Counted from the stretch's first letter, positions 51,301-62,041 are shown. The stretch is DNA of 64,000 bases from Anaeramoeba flamelloides (GCA_027625915.1 JANTQA010000033.1:3782001-3846000); one strand, 5' to 3'. The notes: generated by a model not told the origin, from the sequence alone. Numbers and translations: made by a program.

Positions 51301-53220
51301 TAGAAAATTTCAAATTATTAAATGCAGATCTAAATAATTTTAGACAAAAGTTAATTAATATATGTCCTTAATAAAAAAAGCACTATTTTTTTCTGATTAA
51401 TAGTTTTCGAAATTAAGTTCATAACTTAATTCCATTAACCACTTTGATAAGTTTTTTTAGAATAAAAACACTCTCAACTTTTGAATTTCGAAAATATTTT
51501 TTGAAATTACTGTGCACTTTTTTATTTTTTTTTTTCAAAAATTGGGGTTGAGAAAAGTTTGAAATCAAAGAATAAGTTAATATATTAAATTAGAATGGTT
51601 TTCCAGAGAGTTTATCTTTTTAGTTGAAATTATTTTTAATTTTTACCATTTATAACTAAAAAAACATTTGAGGACCAAATTAGTGCCTTTTATGAAAAGA
51701 AAATTCCCATAATTTAGAATTTATTTTTGTAAATGAGTTAAAACAAGAGAGTGTATCTAAAAATATACATAATTTCAAGTTTGAATTCAATTATTTTTGC
51801 AAAACATGTTTTCAAGAAAAAGTTAAATTGAAACTTTATTTATTTTTATTTTATCATTTAGTTTTTTTTTGTGTTTTAATGGAAAGTATTTGATCAGTTT
51901 TTCATTTTTAGTGTTTTTTGGGTCTTAGGGACATATAGTTCTGGATGGAAAAGTCAAAAATATTTAATAATTATTAGGTATAATAATAATATCAAAAAAC
52001 AACAAAAAAGAAATAAAATAGGTTGATTCAATATTCCATTTTAAAACGAAGAAATTAAACAAATTATTTATCCAGATATTATTCTGTTTAGGATAAAAAA
52101 ATACTAAAAACAAAATCTTCCAAGCTAGAGAAAATACACTCTAATTAATATTATTGAAGATAAACATCATTTTCTTACAGAGTATACTATGGAAAAAATT
52201 GAATAATTTAGATTAAAGATTAAATAGAAATAAACAAAAATAATCAGAATACTATTTTTGATATTATTAAAAATAATAAAGTAACTTATAATGCTATATT
52301 GAAATAATGAACAAAAAATTTATAAATTAGTATAGTAAGAGGAAATTTATTTAATCTCTTTAGAATAATAATAAAAAATACAATTTGAATTTTAATTTAC
52401 TAGTTATTTCCACAAATCGTATTAAATAGAAAATACCAATTATTTCTTTTTAAATATTTAAAAAAAAATAAAATAAACATATATAATCAAAAATATTTAC
52501 CGACCTAAAAGTGTTTTTAATATTAATTAGTGATCAACTAAATATAAATAATTAAACTCGATTTTACTGAAAAGGAACTTTGTCAAAAATGAAATATTCA
52601 CTCAATTTTTTTAAGATTCATATAACATAGAATTGTTTAGAAATAAGATAAAACAATAAACTTCAGATAAAAGCTGATTATTCATTAAAAAACTACCTGA
52701 ACAATCTATCAATTTCAAAAAAAAAAAATCTTAAAAAATTTTTGGTTCTACCCTTATATTAGAATGTCACATACAAAATTTCTCAATTTCTTTTGGAAAA
52801 TTCAAATTGTTGATAATAAGATTTTCTAATAGTAAATATATCGATTTTAAAAGAAATCACAGAGCTTTAATTTTCAAAAGTTAATTTGGAGTTTTACAAG
52901 ATTATTTTCATTCAAATTGACTTTTTTTAAAAAAAGGTGAAAACAAAAAAGAAAAAGAAAATCGAAAAAACAAAAAAAAAAAAGAAAAAATGATTCTGAT
53001 CTAAAATTTGAAAATTTATTTTGAGAAGAATATTGGATAAAACTTATTGAATTTGTTTTATTTCTTCGTGAAAGCTTGGTCCGTTTGACTGAAAAAGAGT
53101 TTGTATATAAAAAAGATAAAATAAGAAAAATTATATAAAAGGTAAAATTTTGATCAGAAATAATACACAAGTATAAAATAAAAATCATTTTCAAAATAAA
53201 TCAATATCTGTTGAAAATGA
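48340..53220. other. Intergenic, 4.9 kb
   Basis: Between the 3' ends of the convergent MRH (+) and alpha-kinase-like (-) genes. I see no gene. Single-ended matches to repeat ends occur near 49210 (ATCACACTTTTC) and 49808-49835 (GCCCCTATTTTT), too short to call. The 106-codon minus-strand stretch at 52874-53194 is low-complexity sequence downstream of the neighbouring gene. Confidence 0.55.
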
Positions 53221-55884
53221 TCAATTTTTCCAACTGAGACACTCTTTTTGGCATTTGTGTTTATAATCAAATTCATCTACAATGTCCCACGTCATTTCTT
53301 TTTCTATTTGGAAAACATCATGTTTTGATGCGAATTGAACTTTACCATAAAAATTGTTAATAACTTTAAAAGTGGGGAAATAAAGATGCCTGAAGTAATT
53401 TAAACAAAAGCATTGGAATAACTCTAAATCTGTGTCTTCATAATCAAAATCTTCGCAACTGTAGTTTCGAATAAAAGGCTCAACAAAAAAAAAGTCACTG
53501 CCTTTATCGATCTTTTGTTGAAAATAGACAAAAGACGGCAAGATTTTAAGATTTTTTTTGAGCCGGGTATTAAATTTGCCAACCATTTCTTGGATCAAAA
53601 CATTCCAATAAGACTGTACTAAATATGTGTGGTTGCTTTGAGTTTTATCAATCGGAAATCTTGCAACTAATTCAAAATCAAATCTTTTATCTATCGCATA
53701 ATGCATTACATAGTTATTACTCTCCGAAAAGGACTTTTTATATATATAGATCTCAGATGATAGTGGATAAAAATCTGGGATTGGGTTTTTAAGAAAATCA
53801 TCACAAAAATCACAATTTTTTTTATTTTTGGGTAAATAAATATTTACTTGAATTTTTTCCCATTCAGAGGAAGTAAAGTCTTTTACCGGGAATTTATTGT
53901 TTGGGTAATGATCTTGTTCATTGTATGTTTCACTGTCACTGTTCTCAGATAATTCATTTATATATTTGTTATTCTTTCTTTGAACTTGCTTTTCTTGATC
54001 TATTCTGTTTTTGATAAGATTATTCATCTTATTTTTTTCCATTTTTTTCTTGTTCTTGTTCTTGTTCTTGTTATTGTTTTTTCTCTTGTTCTTGTTCTTG
54101 TTCTTGTTCTTGTTCTTGTTCTTCTTTTTCTTTTTCTTGTCCTTTTCTCGTTCTCGTTCTTGTTCTTGTTCTTGTTCTTGTTCTTGCTCTATTTTCTTTT
54201 TCTTTTTTGTTTTCTTTTTCTTTTTCTTGATCTTTTTCTTTTTCCTTATTCTTTTCTTATTTTTGTACTTTTTCTTGTTTTTAATCTTGTTCTTGTAATC
54301 TCCATCACCACTATCTTCTTCTTCATCCCTCGATTCATTATTTTCTTCGTCATCACTATAATCACTACCTTCATCGTCCTTATTATTTTTATTGTTCTTA
54401 CGTTTGTTATTATTCTGGTTTTTATGCTTTTTATTATGATCATCATCATAACTGTCACCATCATCATCACTATCGTCGTAATCACTATCACCATCATAAC
54501 TATCATCGTCTTCATCTTCGTCAACACCATCACCTCTATTATTTTTTTGTTTTGTGTCAAATTTATTTAATTGTTGTTCGTAATTCACCTTATTGATGAC
54601 ATTTAATATTTTTGATAAATTGTTCTGGAGTTTTTGTTCTCTTTGTTGGTTGATATCTTTTATATTCTTTATATTTTTATTATTTTTGATTTTGATTAGT
54701 TCCTTGATGGTCACAAAAAGATCACTTAAATCTTTTTTATTGATTTGATTACTGATACTTGTGGTAGCTTCTTTGAACAATTTTTTTTCCCTTTTTTTTG
54801 AATCATGAAAATCGTCCAGTAGATCATTAGATAGCTTTTTGGCTTCAAAAAGTACATAAAATAACTTGAGTATTAAATCATTATGAAAGTTCAGGCTTTG
54901 ATCAATTTCTTCATTAGTCCTATCTAGAGCCTGTTCTTGTTTCTCTGAACTTTGTTTAATTAACTTTAATGACTTTTTTATTTTCTCAAATTCAGTCCTA
55001 ACAAGCTTATTAAATTTCTTTCCTTTGTTATTTGTTTTTTTCAGTTTTTTTGCTAATAAGTTTTGATTTTTTTTGAGTATTTTTTTGATTTTGTTATTAT
55101 CAACTTCATCTTGGTCTTTTTCTATTACCTTTTCCTTTTCCTTTTCCATTTGATTTTCCATTTGATTTTCCATTTCAATTTGGATTGGTAAAGTGGTGTT
55201 TACTGTTTGTGTATCAAGAGGCTTATACGAATCAATAGAAAGCAGAATTAGTTTTTCAAAAGTCTTTTTTTTTTTTACAGATCTTTTTGTTTCCAGTTCT
55301 TTCATCTTTTCTTCATTTTTATGTTTTTTGTTCACCGAATCTTGGATCCTGGTTTGTAATTCCTTCATTTTTTGATGTGACTTTTCCAGGTATTGTTTGT
55401 TCTGGCTGTTTGTTTGTTTCAAAATCTTATTACGTTCTAAGGTGCTCTTGTGAATGTTTTGCAACTCTTGAAATTCTTTTTCAACTTTCCTTTTTTTTTC
55501 TTGGGTGTCGTTATTTTGCACTTTTAGTCTTTGGATTTCATTTTCAAGATTTTCACAATTGACAGAGATAGATTCCTTTTCCAAACTGAGTGTATTGAGT
55601 TCTTTGTTTAGATCCTTATTTTTTTTTTCTAGTTTTGTGAGTCGTTTGCTTTGTTTTTTTGTTATTAGTTCCAAGTCACTGATTTGTTTTTTCTGATTAA
55701 TGGAAAGTTCTTGCTTCTTTTGTAAATCCTTTACCTTGTCTTCCGAATCCCTGAGATCGGTCTTGAGTGAGTTGACTTTTAGTTGTAATTTCTCGATTTT
55801 TTTACTTTTTGAGTTTATTTTGTCTTCGTCACTATTTGAAAAATATGACTGATTTAAAATTATTGGGTAATTGAATTCAGTCAT
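53221..55884 (-). CDS. Coiled-coil protein with divergent, probably inactive alpha-kinase domain
   Basis: Intact single-exon gene of 887 aa. Residues about 25-205 and 250-440 are heptad-rich coiled coil, 451-530 an Asp/Ser-rich acidic tract, and 531-640 a Lys/Asn-rich basic tract with a QE repeat. Residues about 665-887 follow the alpha-kinase (MHCK/eEF2K/TRPM7) pattern: an FSESNNYVMHYAI N-lobe opening, ELVARFP at the catalytic-lysine strand (Arg742 where Lys is expected), GKFNTR, FFVEPFI, CLNYFRHLYF aligned to the AFSHFTYE region, VINNFYG aligned to the DLQG loop, and a C-terminal HKCQKEC (876-882) matching the HxCxxxC zinc ligands. The DLQG aspartate and glutamine are Asn and Tyr here, and the other zinc-ligand histidine is Tyr. 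I infer a pseudokinase or binding module. Family assignment is by pattern only. The acidic and basic tracts suggest partner or nucleic-acid binding. Confidence 0.65.
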   Translation of the reverse strand: MTEFNYPIILNQSYFSNSDEDKINSKSKKIEKLQLKVNSLKTDLRDSEDKVKDLQKKQELSINQKKQISDLELITKKQSKRLTKLEKKNKDLNKELNTLSLEKESISVNCENLENEIQRLKVQNNDTQEKKRKVEKEFQELQNIHKSTLERNKILKQTNSQNKQYLEKSHQKMKELQTRIQDSVNKKHKNEEKMKELETKRSVKKKKTFEKLILLSIDSYKPLDTQTVNTTLPIQIEMENQMENQMEKEKEKVIEKDQDEVDNNKIKKILKKNQNLLAKKLKKTNNKGKKFNKLVRTEFEKIKKSLKLIKQSSEKQEQALDRTNEEIDQSLNFHNDLILKLFYVLFEAKKLSNDLLDDFHDSKKREKKLFKEATTSISNQINKKDLSDLFVTIKELIKIKNNKNIKNIKDINQQREQKLQNNLSKILNVINKVNYEQQLNKFDTKQKNNRGDGVDEDEDDDSYDGDSDYDDSDDDGDSYDDDHNKKHKNQNNNKRKNNKNNKDDEGSDYSDDEENNESRDEEEDSGDGDYKNKIKNKKKYKNKKRIRKKKKIKKKKKKTKKKKKIEQEQEQEQEQEREREKDKKKKKKNKNKNKNKNKNKRKNNNKNKNKNKKKMEKNKMNNLIKNRIDQEKQVQRKNNKYINELSENSDSETYNEQDHYPNNKFPVKDFTSSEWEKIQVNIYLPKNKKNCDFCDDFLKNPIPDFYPLSSEIYIYKKSFSESNNYVMHYAIDKRFDFELVARFPIDKTQSNHTYLVQSYWNVLIQEMVGKFNTRLKKNLKILPSFVYFQQKIDKGSDFFFVEPFIRNYSCEDFDYEDTDLELFQCFCLNYFRHLYFPTFKVINNFYGKVQFASKHDVFQIEKEMTWDIVDEFDYKHKCQKECLSWKN

Positions 55885-56708
55885 TAAAATAAAGTTGTTT
55901 TGTGATCGAATGTAAAATATGCTTTAGATCAAAAAACAAAGATAAAAAAATAAAACAGTTTTTTTTGGTGAAAACGCAAAGATAACTTTATTTTTTCTTT
56001 CGTCTCAAAGAAATTGGTAATTGTTGATTTTATAGATATTTGGAAGCTAACAAAATCTTCGTCAAAGATTTTGAGAAAAATATCTTTAGAAAACTATAAT
56101 TTTTCCTCAGCTTTTAAAAAGTGTATTTTGGAGTAAAAAAATATCTGTGTTAAGATACAGGGGTTTGTTTTTCAAAAGAAAATGTTGTGGGTTTTTTTCT
56201 TCTTGTTCCAATAAAGCATTTAATTCAATATTAAATAGTATAGTCAAGACGGAATCAATTTTGAAGGTCAACTAAATAGCTTTTAAGAAAATTTTTCCTT
56301 GACCAATTGAATTTTTTCCAAAAATTGTTGTTTTTTTTTATTATTTTTTTTGGTAATTGATAGAAAGGTAAATGAACAGTTTAATAGACAACTACATTTT
56401 TAAACAATTATAGACTACTCACTATTAACAAACCTTAGAATTACTATTTTTGAAATAATTCTGAATATTAAAGGTGATCAATATTATCTTCTTTGGGAGT
56501 AAGTACATTTTACCATTTTTTTTGAATTCATCACTACTTATTTCAAAAACTGAAGGATTATAATCATTTCTTTAACCAAAGGCATTAATACTTTAATAAA
56601 TAAACGAGTGGAATTTTCCCTAGTATAATATATTTACCTACCAATTAAAATAGAGAAATCAAAAAATTGAAAAAATTGATTCAGAAAATAATAAATAAAA
56701 ATCATTTA
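55885..56708. other. Intergenic between the alpha-kinase-like gene and the hAT element
   Basis: AT-rich, presumably including the promoter of the minus-strand gene. Nothing recognisable apart from short poly-T runs. Confidence 0.6.
56701..56708. repeat. hAT target-site duplication, left copy
   Basis: ATCATTTA, identical to 59844-59851 and directly abutting the terminal inverted repeat. Eight bases is the hAT superfamily length. Confidence 0.95.
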
Positions 56709-57679
56709 CAGAGTCTGTCATTTGGAGCAATTTTTGGTTTTTTTAATTTTTGGAGCAATTTTTTTTTTTTAGAATCTGGTTCAATTTGTAGAATCACAAG
56801 ATTCTATTTTTTTTATACTCAAAAAGTATTAAAAAACTCTAAAAAAAATAACCATAAAACACTTAAAATAAAATTAAAATTAACTAAGACAAATAAAATA
56901 GGGCTGATTTTTTTTTTTTTTTTGAATAAAAGATAAAGAAAAGAACAAAAATTTATTGATTGTATTTTAATATAACTTCAGTTTTTAATGAAATGTCATT
57001 TAATTGATTTCTTCTTGGTGAATCAATATGTGTTAAAAAAGAAAATAATCTTTCAACCTCACAACTTGTTGGTTTTATACTCAATTTTTTTAAAATATGT
57101 TCACTAATCTTAGGGAATTTTTTTTTATTAGAAGTCCAAAATTTTATTGGATTATCATCAATTGTAAAATTATTATTAAATATAAATTTCTGTAATTCTT
57201 TCCAGTTAAATAATAATTCAACTGGTAAAATGTCTAAATTTAATAATTCAGTATGAATAATTTGTGGGTCGAAAATATTTCTTTTAAATAAAAAGGAGAC
57301 ATCCAATAGTTTATTTTAATAATTTCTTTAACAATATCCCATCTGTTTGAATATTTATTTTTTATACAATTAAAAATTTCTTTTAATTTTTTTTTTGTAT
57401 TAAAGGAATAAAAATTAAATTGAGTTTGAATTATTTTCATTTGGGTCTCGACTTTTTCATCAAAAAAAAAATTACTGAAATTATTAAATGAATCAATCAA
57501 CTGATTTGTAATTATTTTGTTCTGAATTAATTTAATTAGGGGTATCAATAAACCCCCTAAATATTTTTTTATTTTCAATTGTTCTGAAACTTCTAAATTG
57601 TCCAATAATAATAAAATCTTTCCTTTGAGTTTTGTATTTTCCTCATGGTCTAAAAATTTTATCAAGTTAACTTTATTAT

Positions 57680-57879
57680 TACAGTCAGTTTCACTTTTAA
57701 GGCACAAACTTTCAACGAAATTTAAGGCACAAAAAAAATCTCAAATTAAAGCACAAAATTCAAATACTAGTAAAAATAAATTGTAAAAAAAATAATTCTG
57801 AATTTTGTGCCTTAATTTGAGATTTTTTTGTGTCTTAAATTCCGTTGAAAGTTTGTGCCTTAAAAGTGAAACTGACTGT
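57680..57879. mobile_element. MITE family A, copy 3 (in the hAT transposase)
   Basis: 200 bp, TACAGTCAG...CTGACTGTA, inserted at a TA inside the transposase between codons for CLDIY and NNKV. The reading frame is continuous across the site once the insert and one TA are discounted, which proves the TA duplication. Confidence 0.95.
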
Positions 57880-58318
57880 ATAAATATCCAAGCATGTTTG
57901 TAACCAGGTCCCCCATCGAGTTAAAGACGGTTTATTAATCATCCTACTATTCGCTTGTAACCACCTCTGTTTTCTCTTTGACTGATTCCCTGAATAAAAA
58001 AATTTATTGATTTTGGCACATAAGATATTAACTTTATCAAAATTTTGAATAATAATTTGTGAAATTAAATGTAGTTTATGTGCCCCGCAGACTACGTGTT
58101 TAATACCCAATTTATTGATATTTCTCCCTAAACACATACAAGTTGGTGCACCATCTGTAATTAAAGCTTGAATTTGTTCAAATTCTATATTATATTTTAA
58201 TAAAGTTGCAATTATATATTTTTGTAAATTGCTTGCTGTACATGAATTGGCATGTACCAAGTCAACACAAAGTGAAAATTCACAATTTGATATAATAATT
58301 CCAACCCAACTTCTACTA

Positions 58319-58892
58319 CACTAGTGTGAATATGAATGTTGTAAAAAATAGAGTTTTTTTGATTTTCTCAAAAAATTGTGAGTTTCACACTGTTACCAAA
58401 GTTTAGGAAATAGAGATTTAGAAATGAGATTATATAAATAAGCAAAAAAGTATTTTAGACCAAAAACAGCCTCGAAATTACAGATGTTTTGTTTCCAAAA
58501 AAAATTTGGTTTTCAAAACAAAACATCTGTAATTTCGAGGCGGTTTTTGATTTAGAATCATTATTAACTTAAAATTTTAACCCGATTTAGATATACAGTC
58601 AGTTTCACTTTTAAGGCACAAACTTTTAACGAAATTTAAGGCACAAAAAAATCTCAAATTAAGGCACAAAATTTCGAAATTTTTTTTTTACAATTTATTT
58701 TTACTAGTATTTGAATTTTGTGCCTTAATTTGAGTTTTTTATTGTGCCTTAAATTTCGTTGAAAGTTTGTGTCTTAAAAGTGAAACTGACTGTATATCCA
58801 TAATCAAAACTTTGGTAACAGTGTGAAAATCACAATTTTTTGAGAAAATCAAAAAAACTCTATTTTTTACAACATTCATATTCACACTTGTG
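58319..58892. mobile_element. MITE family B with nested family A copy
   Basis: 574 bp with ends CACTAGTGTGAATATGAATG and the inverse TTCATATTCACACTTGTG; the terminal repeats run about 85 nt. A flanking direct repeat TACTA lies at 58314-58318 and 58893-58897. Inside is a second palindrome (about 58460-58550, arms with CTCGAAATTACAGATGTTTT) and family A copy 4. It interrupts the transposase after DETTDSS. Confidence 0.9.
58594..58794. mobile_element. MITE family A, copy 4 (inside MITE B)
   Basis: 201 bp with TACAGTCAG...CTGACTGTA ends at a TA dinucleotide within the 574-bp element. This is the innermost layer of a three-deep nest: family A in B in hAT. Confidence 0.95.
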
Positions 58893-59843
58893 TACTACTA
58901 TCTGTAGTCTCATCAATAATTAAAGAAAAAACAGGTTTCTTTAACACTTCAGTTATTCGGTTCTGTTCTTCCTCTAATAACTGGTGTACCGTTCTTCTAA
59001 GAGTGGAGTTGCTTGGTATATGTTTAATTGATTTTATTATATCAATAAACTGATTGTTTTCAAGTAACTTGGAATCTTCACTAAGATTGATGCCACATTG
59101 ATAAAATACTTTTACAAGTTTCTTGGGAATATCTTCCGAACGAATTTTCTCGAATCTTCTTTTTGCTTTTAAGTGTTTATCTGAGTTAAGGTGTTTCATT
59201 AGTACAGATTTTTTTGGCATTAATTTAGAATGGCATATATTGCATTTCAGTATAATTAATTGTGAAGTCTGCTGGTTAATTTTAAAACAATCAAATTTCT
59301 TTTCTTGTAATAATCTTTTGATTGACCTTTTCGAAAGATCATATTTTGTTTTTTCTTTTCTTATTATTTTCTTTGCTTTTTCTTTTTTTTCTACAACAAA
59401 GTCAGTATTTGGGATACTCGATGATTTTAACGTTCTTTGTTTTTTAGGATTCTCCTTTGGGGTCATCAATTTTATTGTTCGTTTTTTCATTTGAAAGAAA
59501 AATAAACACAAATAAATAAAAATGAAAAAATAGAATCTTTCAATTGAACACTTAATTAACAGAAAAAGGTTTCGAAAACCCATTCAACAACTATTGATTC
59601 TCAAGATTCTATTTTGAAAATAAATATTTTGAAAATTTTGTAAAAACTAAGTGAAATTTCAGGATCTCAAACAAAAAGAAAAAAAATTTTAGATCAGAGT
59701 CGTAATTTAAAAAATTGATATGTTGTTTAGTGACTCATTTGAAAACACTTTATTAAATAGAATCTTAAGATTCAATTGAACTTTTTGAAAAAATTGAATA
59801 GAATCCTGAGATTCCATTTTTTAGCATCTTTTGACAGACTCTG

Positions 59844-59851
59844 ATCATTTA
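59844..59851. repeat. hAT target-site duplication, right copy
   Basis: ATCATTTA, identical to 56701-56708. Confidence 0.95.
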
Positions 59852-61289
59852 TTTCTTGATATTATCTGTAATATTTGAAACAATTAATTCTTCTTTAATC
59901 ATTTTTATTTTTATTTTTTTATACTTTTTACCTTTTCCAAATTTCCCTTCTTAAGTTACTTGGGCTCTATGTTCCTTCTCTTTTTGTTTTTTTAGGTATT
60001 TGGGAAAGGTAAAAAGTATAAAAAATCATAATACGAATTGGCTGACCTGATCATGAATAACCCAACCAAACTTGTTCATGATCAGATCTTCGACGAATTG
60101 AGCTGGACTTATGCAACTGAACTGAATCCAACGAATGCGATCTGAAACCAACCAAAGTGTACCGAATTGAACTTTCCGTACTATCTGTCGAGTCGTTACT
60201 TTGACTGGGTTTTTGCTGTCGAGTCGGTATCTTGTACTGGGATTTTGCGAAAACAAGATTTGGGAAACTTACAAAAAAAAAATAATAAAAAAAAAACACA
60301 AAAAAAAAATAACACAAAAAAAAAATAAAAAAAAAAAAGCAAAGCAACTGAAAAGAAAATTTCGAAAACCAAATCTTATTCTTAAAAACCAGAGCTTTTT
60401 AGATTCAACCCATCTATAAAGTTCGAAATCAAAATTTAATAAACAGCCTTTTTCATTTGATCTATAGTTGTTCAAATATTTAGAACTCTTTATTAAAACA
60501 ACCTATGGTGGCGATCCAAAAAAACGACATACAGTCAGTTTCACTTTTAAGGCACAAACTTTCAACGAAATTTAAGGCACAATAAAAATCTCAAATTAAG
60601 GCACAAAATTCAAATTCTAGTAAAAATAAATTGTAAAAAAAATAATTACAAATTTTGTGCCTTAATTTGAGATTTTTTTGTGCCTTAAATTCCGTTGAAA
60701 GTTTGTGCCTTAAAAGTGAAACTGACTGTAAAAGAAAACAACCACCAGCCTATTCAACACTTTGGGCACAAAAAAACTTTTCACTAAAGTTTTTTTCTTT
60801 TTTCTATTATATTTTGACTATCTTTCATTTCTTGCTTTTCTTTCTCTTTTTCTTATCTTTTTTCCGAAATAATTTATTCTTTTCATTTTTTAAAGAAAAG
60901 ATATCCTTTGAGCTGTAATCCTGCTTACATTACAGTTAGGATAAAAAAACACTAAATACAATTTTAGAGTTTCAGGCAAATAGGAGGTAATTTTGTTGAA
61001 TCACCTCTGCTCAACAATAAAAAAAAAAATCATTTTTAATTTTAATTCTGAATCAAAAAACTTTTGATTAACAAATTGTTATTTTGAAAGAATTTCCAAA
61101 ATTAATTTAAATTCTTATTTTTCATTTAATTCATCTGATTCTAGTTGTAATACACGAAAATTTGATATTTTTTAAATTCTTCTTCAGAAATAATAATTCA
61201 ATAGAATAACTATTGTAAAAAATATTTAACATAAAAAAAAATCCCTGAGAACACTTTCAATTTTTTGAATCTTAAAGGAACAAGTTGAT
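59852..61289. other. Intergenic with inverted repeat, GC-richer patch and a MITE
   Basis: ATACTTTTTACCTTTTCCAAA (about 59921-59940) is inverse to TTTGGGAAAGGTAAAAAGTA (about 59999-60018). Then about 60030-60250 is clearly GC-richer than its surroundings, with a hairpin (CTGATCATGAA 60047-60057 / TTCATGATCAG 60075-60085) and two near-repeats of CTGTCGAGTCG. Open stretches there overlap on the same strand in different frames and have no motif. Family A copy 5 follows. No gene is supported. Confidence 0.55.
60530..60730. mobile_element. MITE family A, copy 5
   Basis: 201 bp, TACAGTCAGTTTCACTTTTA to CTGACTGTA, with the GGCACAA / TTGTGCC interior of the other copies. Confidence 0.95.
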
Positions 61290-61840
61290 TAATTCGTCAA
61301 ACACGGAGGATTGTTAATTTTTGAATTAACTTTAACCTCATTTTATAGATCGATATTCTCACCGGATCAATTTTCTCTTCCCGTTTTATCAATAAGCCTG
61401 GGAGAATGTGGGTTAATTAATAAAAATTTTGTAATTTTTTTATTAATCCAAGTCTCAATATCTTTAAAATCTGTTTTTGTTAAATCAAATATTTCTAATC
61501 AATATAATAATTTACTATGTAATTCGGCTTCAAAAAAAAGAATTTTTAAACCATTTGAAAATTTTTTTAATCTAAGATATTGATCAATTGTTAGAAATTG
61601 GTCTTAACTTTATCAAAGCTAAACTTTAAGTGAGTTTGTTTATCTAGTCAAATACCAAGATATAAAATTTTCTTTGGAATTAGTTTTTTTTTAGTTTTTA
61701 TCATTATTCAAATTCATCTCGAAATCTCGAAATTATTTTATTCATTTTTTCTACTTGAAAATCGGTTTCTATTAATGATCCCTTCATAAGCAAAATTAGA
61801 TCATCAGCAAACATAAAGGTATTAATTTTAATAAAGGGGT
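61290..61840 (-). mobile_element. LINE fragment (3' half of reverse transcriptase), copy 1
   Basis: On the minus strand the reverse-transcriptase motif FADDLILLMKGSLIETDF is encoded at about 61815-61762. Further stretches downstream read ILYLGI, then NGLKILFFEAELHSKLLY and DIETWINKKITKFLL, the usual post-RT part of a non-LTR element. Several stops and frame changes are present, and the upstream RT half is missing. It faces the related copy at 62640-64000. Confidence 0.75.
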
Positions 61841-62041
61841 GCTGAAATTGATATTTTTTTATGCATTTACTCTATTTCTGTTGAAATCTTAATTTACCAA
61901 AAAAAAAAAAAAAAAAAAGTATTAAAAAGCAAAATAAATAGGAAAAAAATAACCCAAGATAATAAAAATAAATTTAATTTATTATTTAACATTTATTAAT
62001 AATTAAATATATAAAAAAATTAACAATTGAAAAATATGAAT
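61841..62041. other. Short AT-rich spacer
   Basis: Poly-A and TTA/ATT runs between the LINE fragment and the stop codon of the G-alpha-like gene. Nothing else is seen. Confidence 0.6.

Larger units (their letters stand above)
56953..59490 (-). pseudogene. hAT transposase, interrupted by two MITE insertions
   Basis: Minus-strand pieces in order: from M59490 a basic N-terminus, then a C2H2/BED-like finger (CNICHSKLMPKKSVLMKHL, H's in LNSDKH) and the first catalytic motif LIIDETTDSS; after the 58319-58892 insertion RSWVGIII, ITDGAP, GAHKLHL and TRWGTWL; after the 57680-57879 insertion a helical stretch; then the C-terminal dimerisation motif SCEVERLFSFLTHIDSPRRN. Reading continues in frame across both insertion points when the insert and one target copy are left out. 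A one-base-scale frame change occurs near 57310-57325, before KLLDVSFLF. Estimated original length is about 585 aa, usual for hAT. The transposase is not functional as it stands. Start 59490 was chosen over an upstream hydrophobic extension without family pattern. Confidence 0.88.
56709..59843 (-). mobile_element. hAT superfamily DNA transposon (3,135 bp) with nested MITEs
   Basis: Terminal inverted repeats CAGAGTCTGTCA (56709-56720) and TGACAGACTCTG (59832-59843) are perfect and flanked by a perfect 8-bp duplication ATCATTTA. Subterminal GATTCTA / AGAATC repeats lie inside both ends, as in many hAT elements. The minus strand encodes a transposase, interrupted by a family A MITE (57680-57879) and by the 574-bp element at 58319-58892, which itself holds another family A copy. 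Removing these leaves about 2.36 kb, a normal size for a hAT element. Confidence 0.95.

Noticed and set aside
52874-53194. 106-codon minus-strand stretch downstream of the alpha-kinase-like gene
   Set aside because: F/S/L-rich low-complexity sequence, likely 3' UTR; no motif.
53980-54570. 196-codon plus-strand stretch of L/V/I/F repeats
   Set aside because: Antisense of the K/N/Q/E and D repeats of the 887-aa gene; membrane-like appearance is an artefact.
60026-60347. Two overlapping minus-strand open stretches of 76 and 98 codons
   Set aside because: They overlap in different frames over the GC-richer patch, share no motif with a family, and one runs into poly-F sequence.
60655-60918. 87-codon open stretch
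   Set aside because: It starts in the right arm of family A copy 5 and continues in T-rich sequence.
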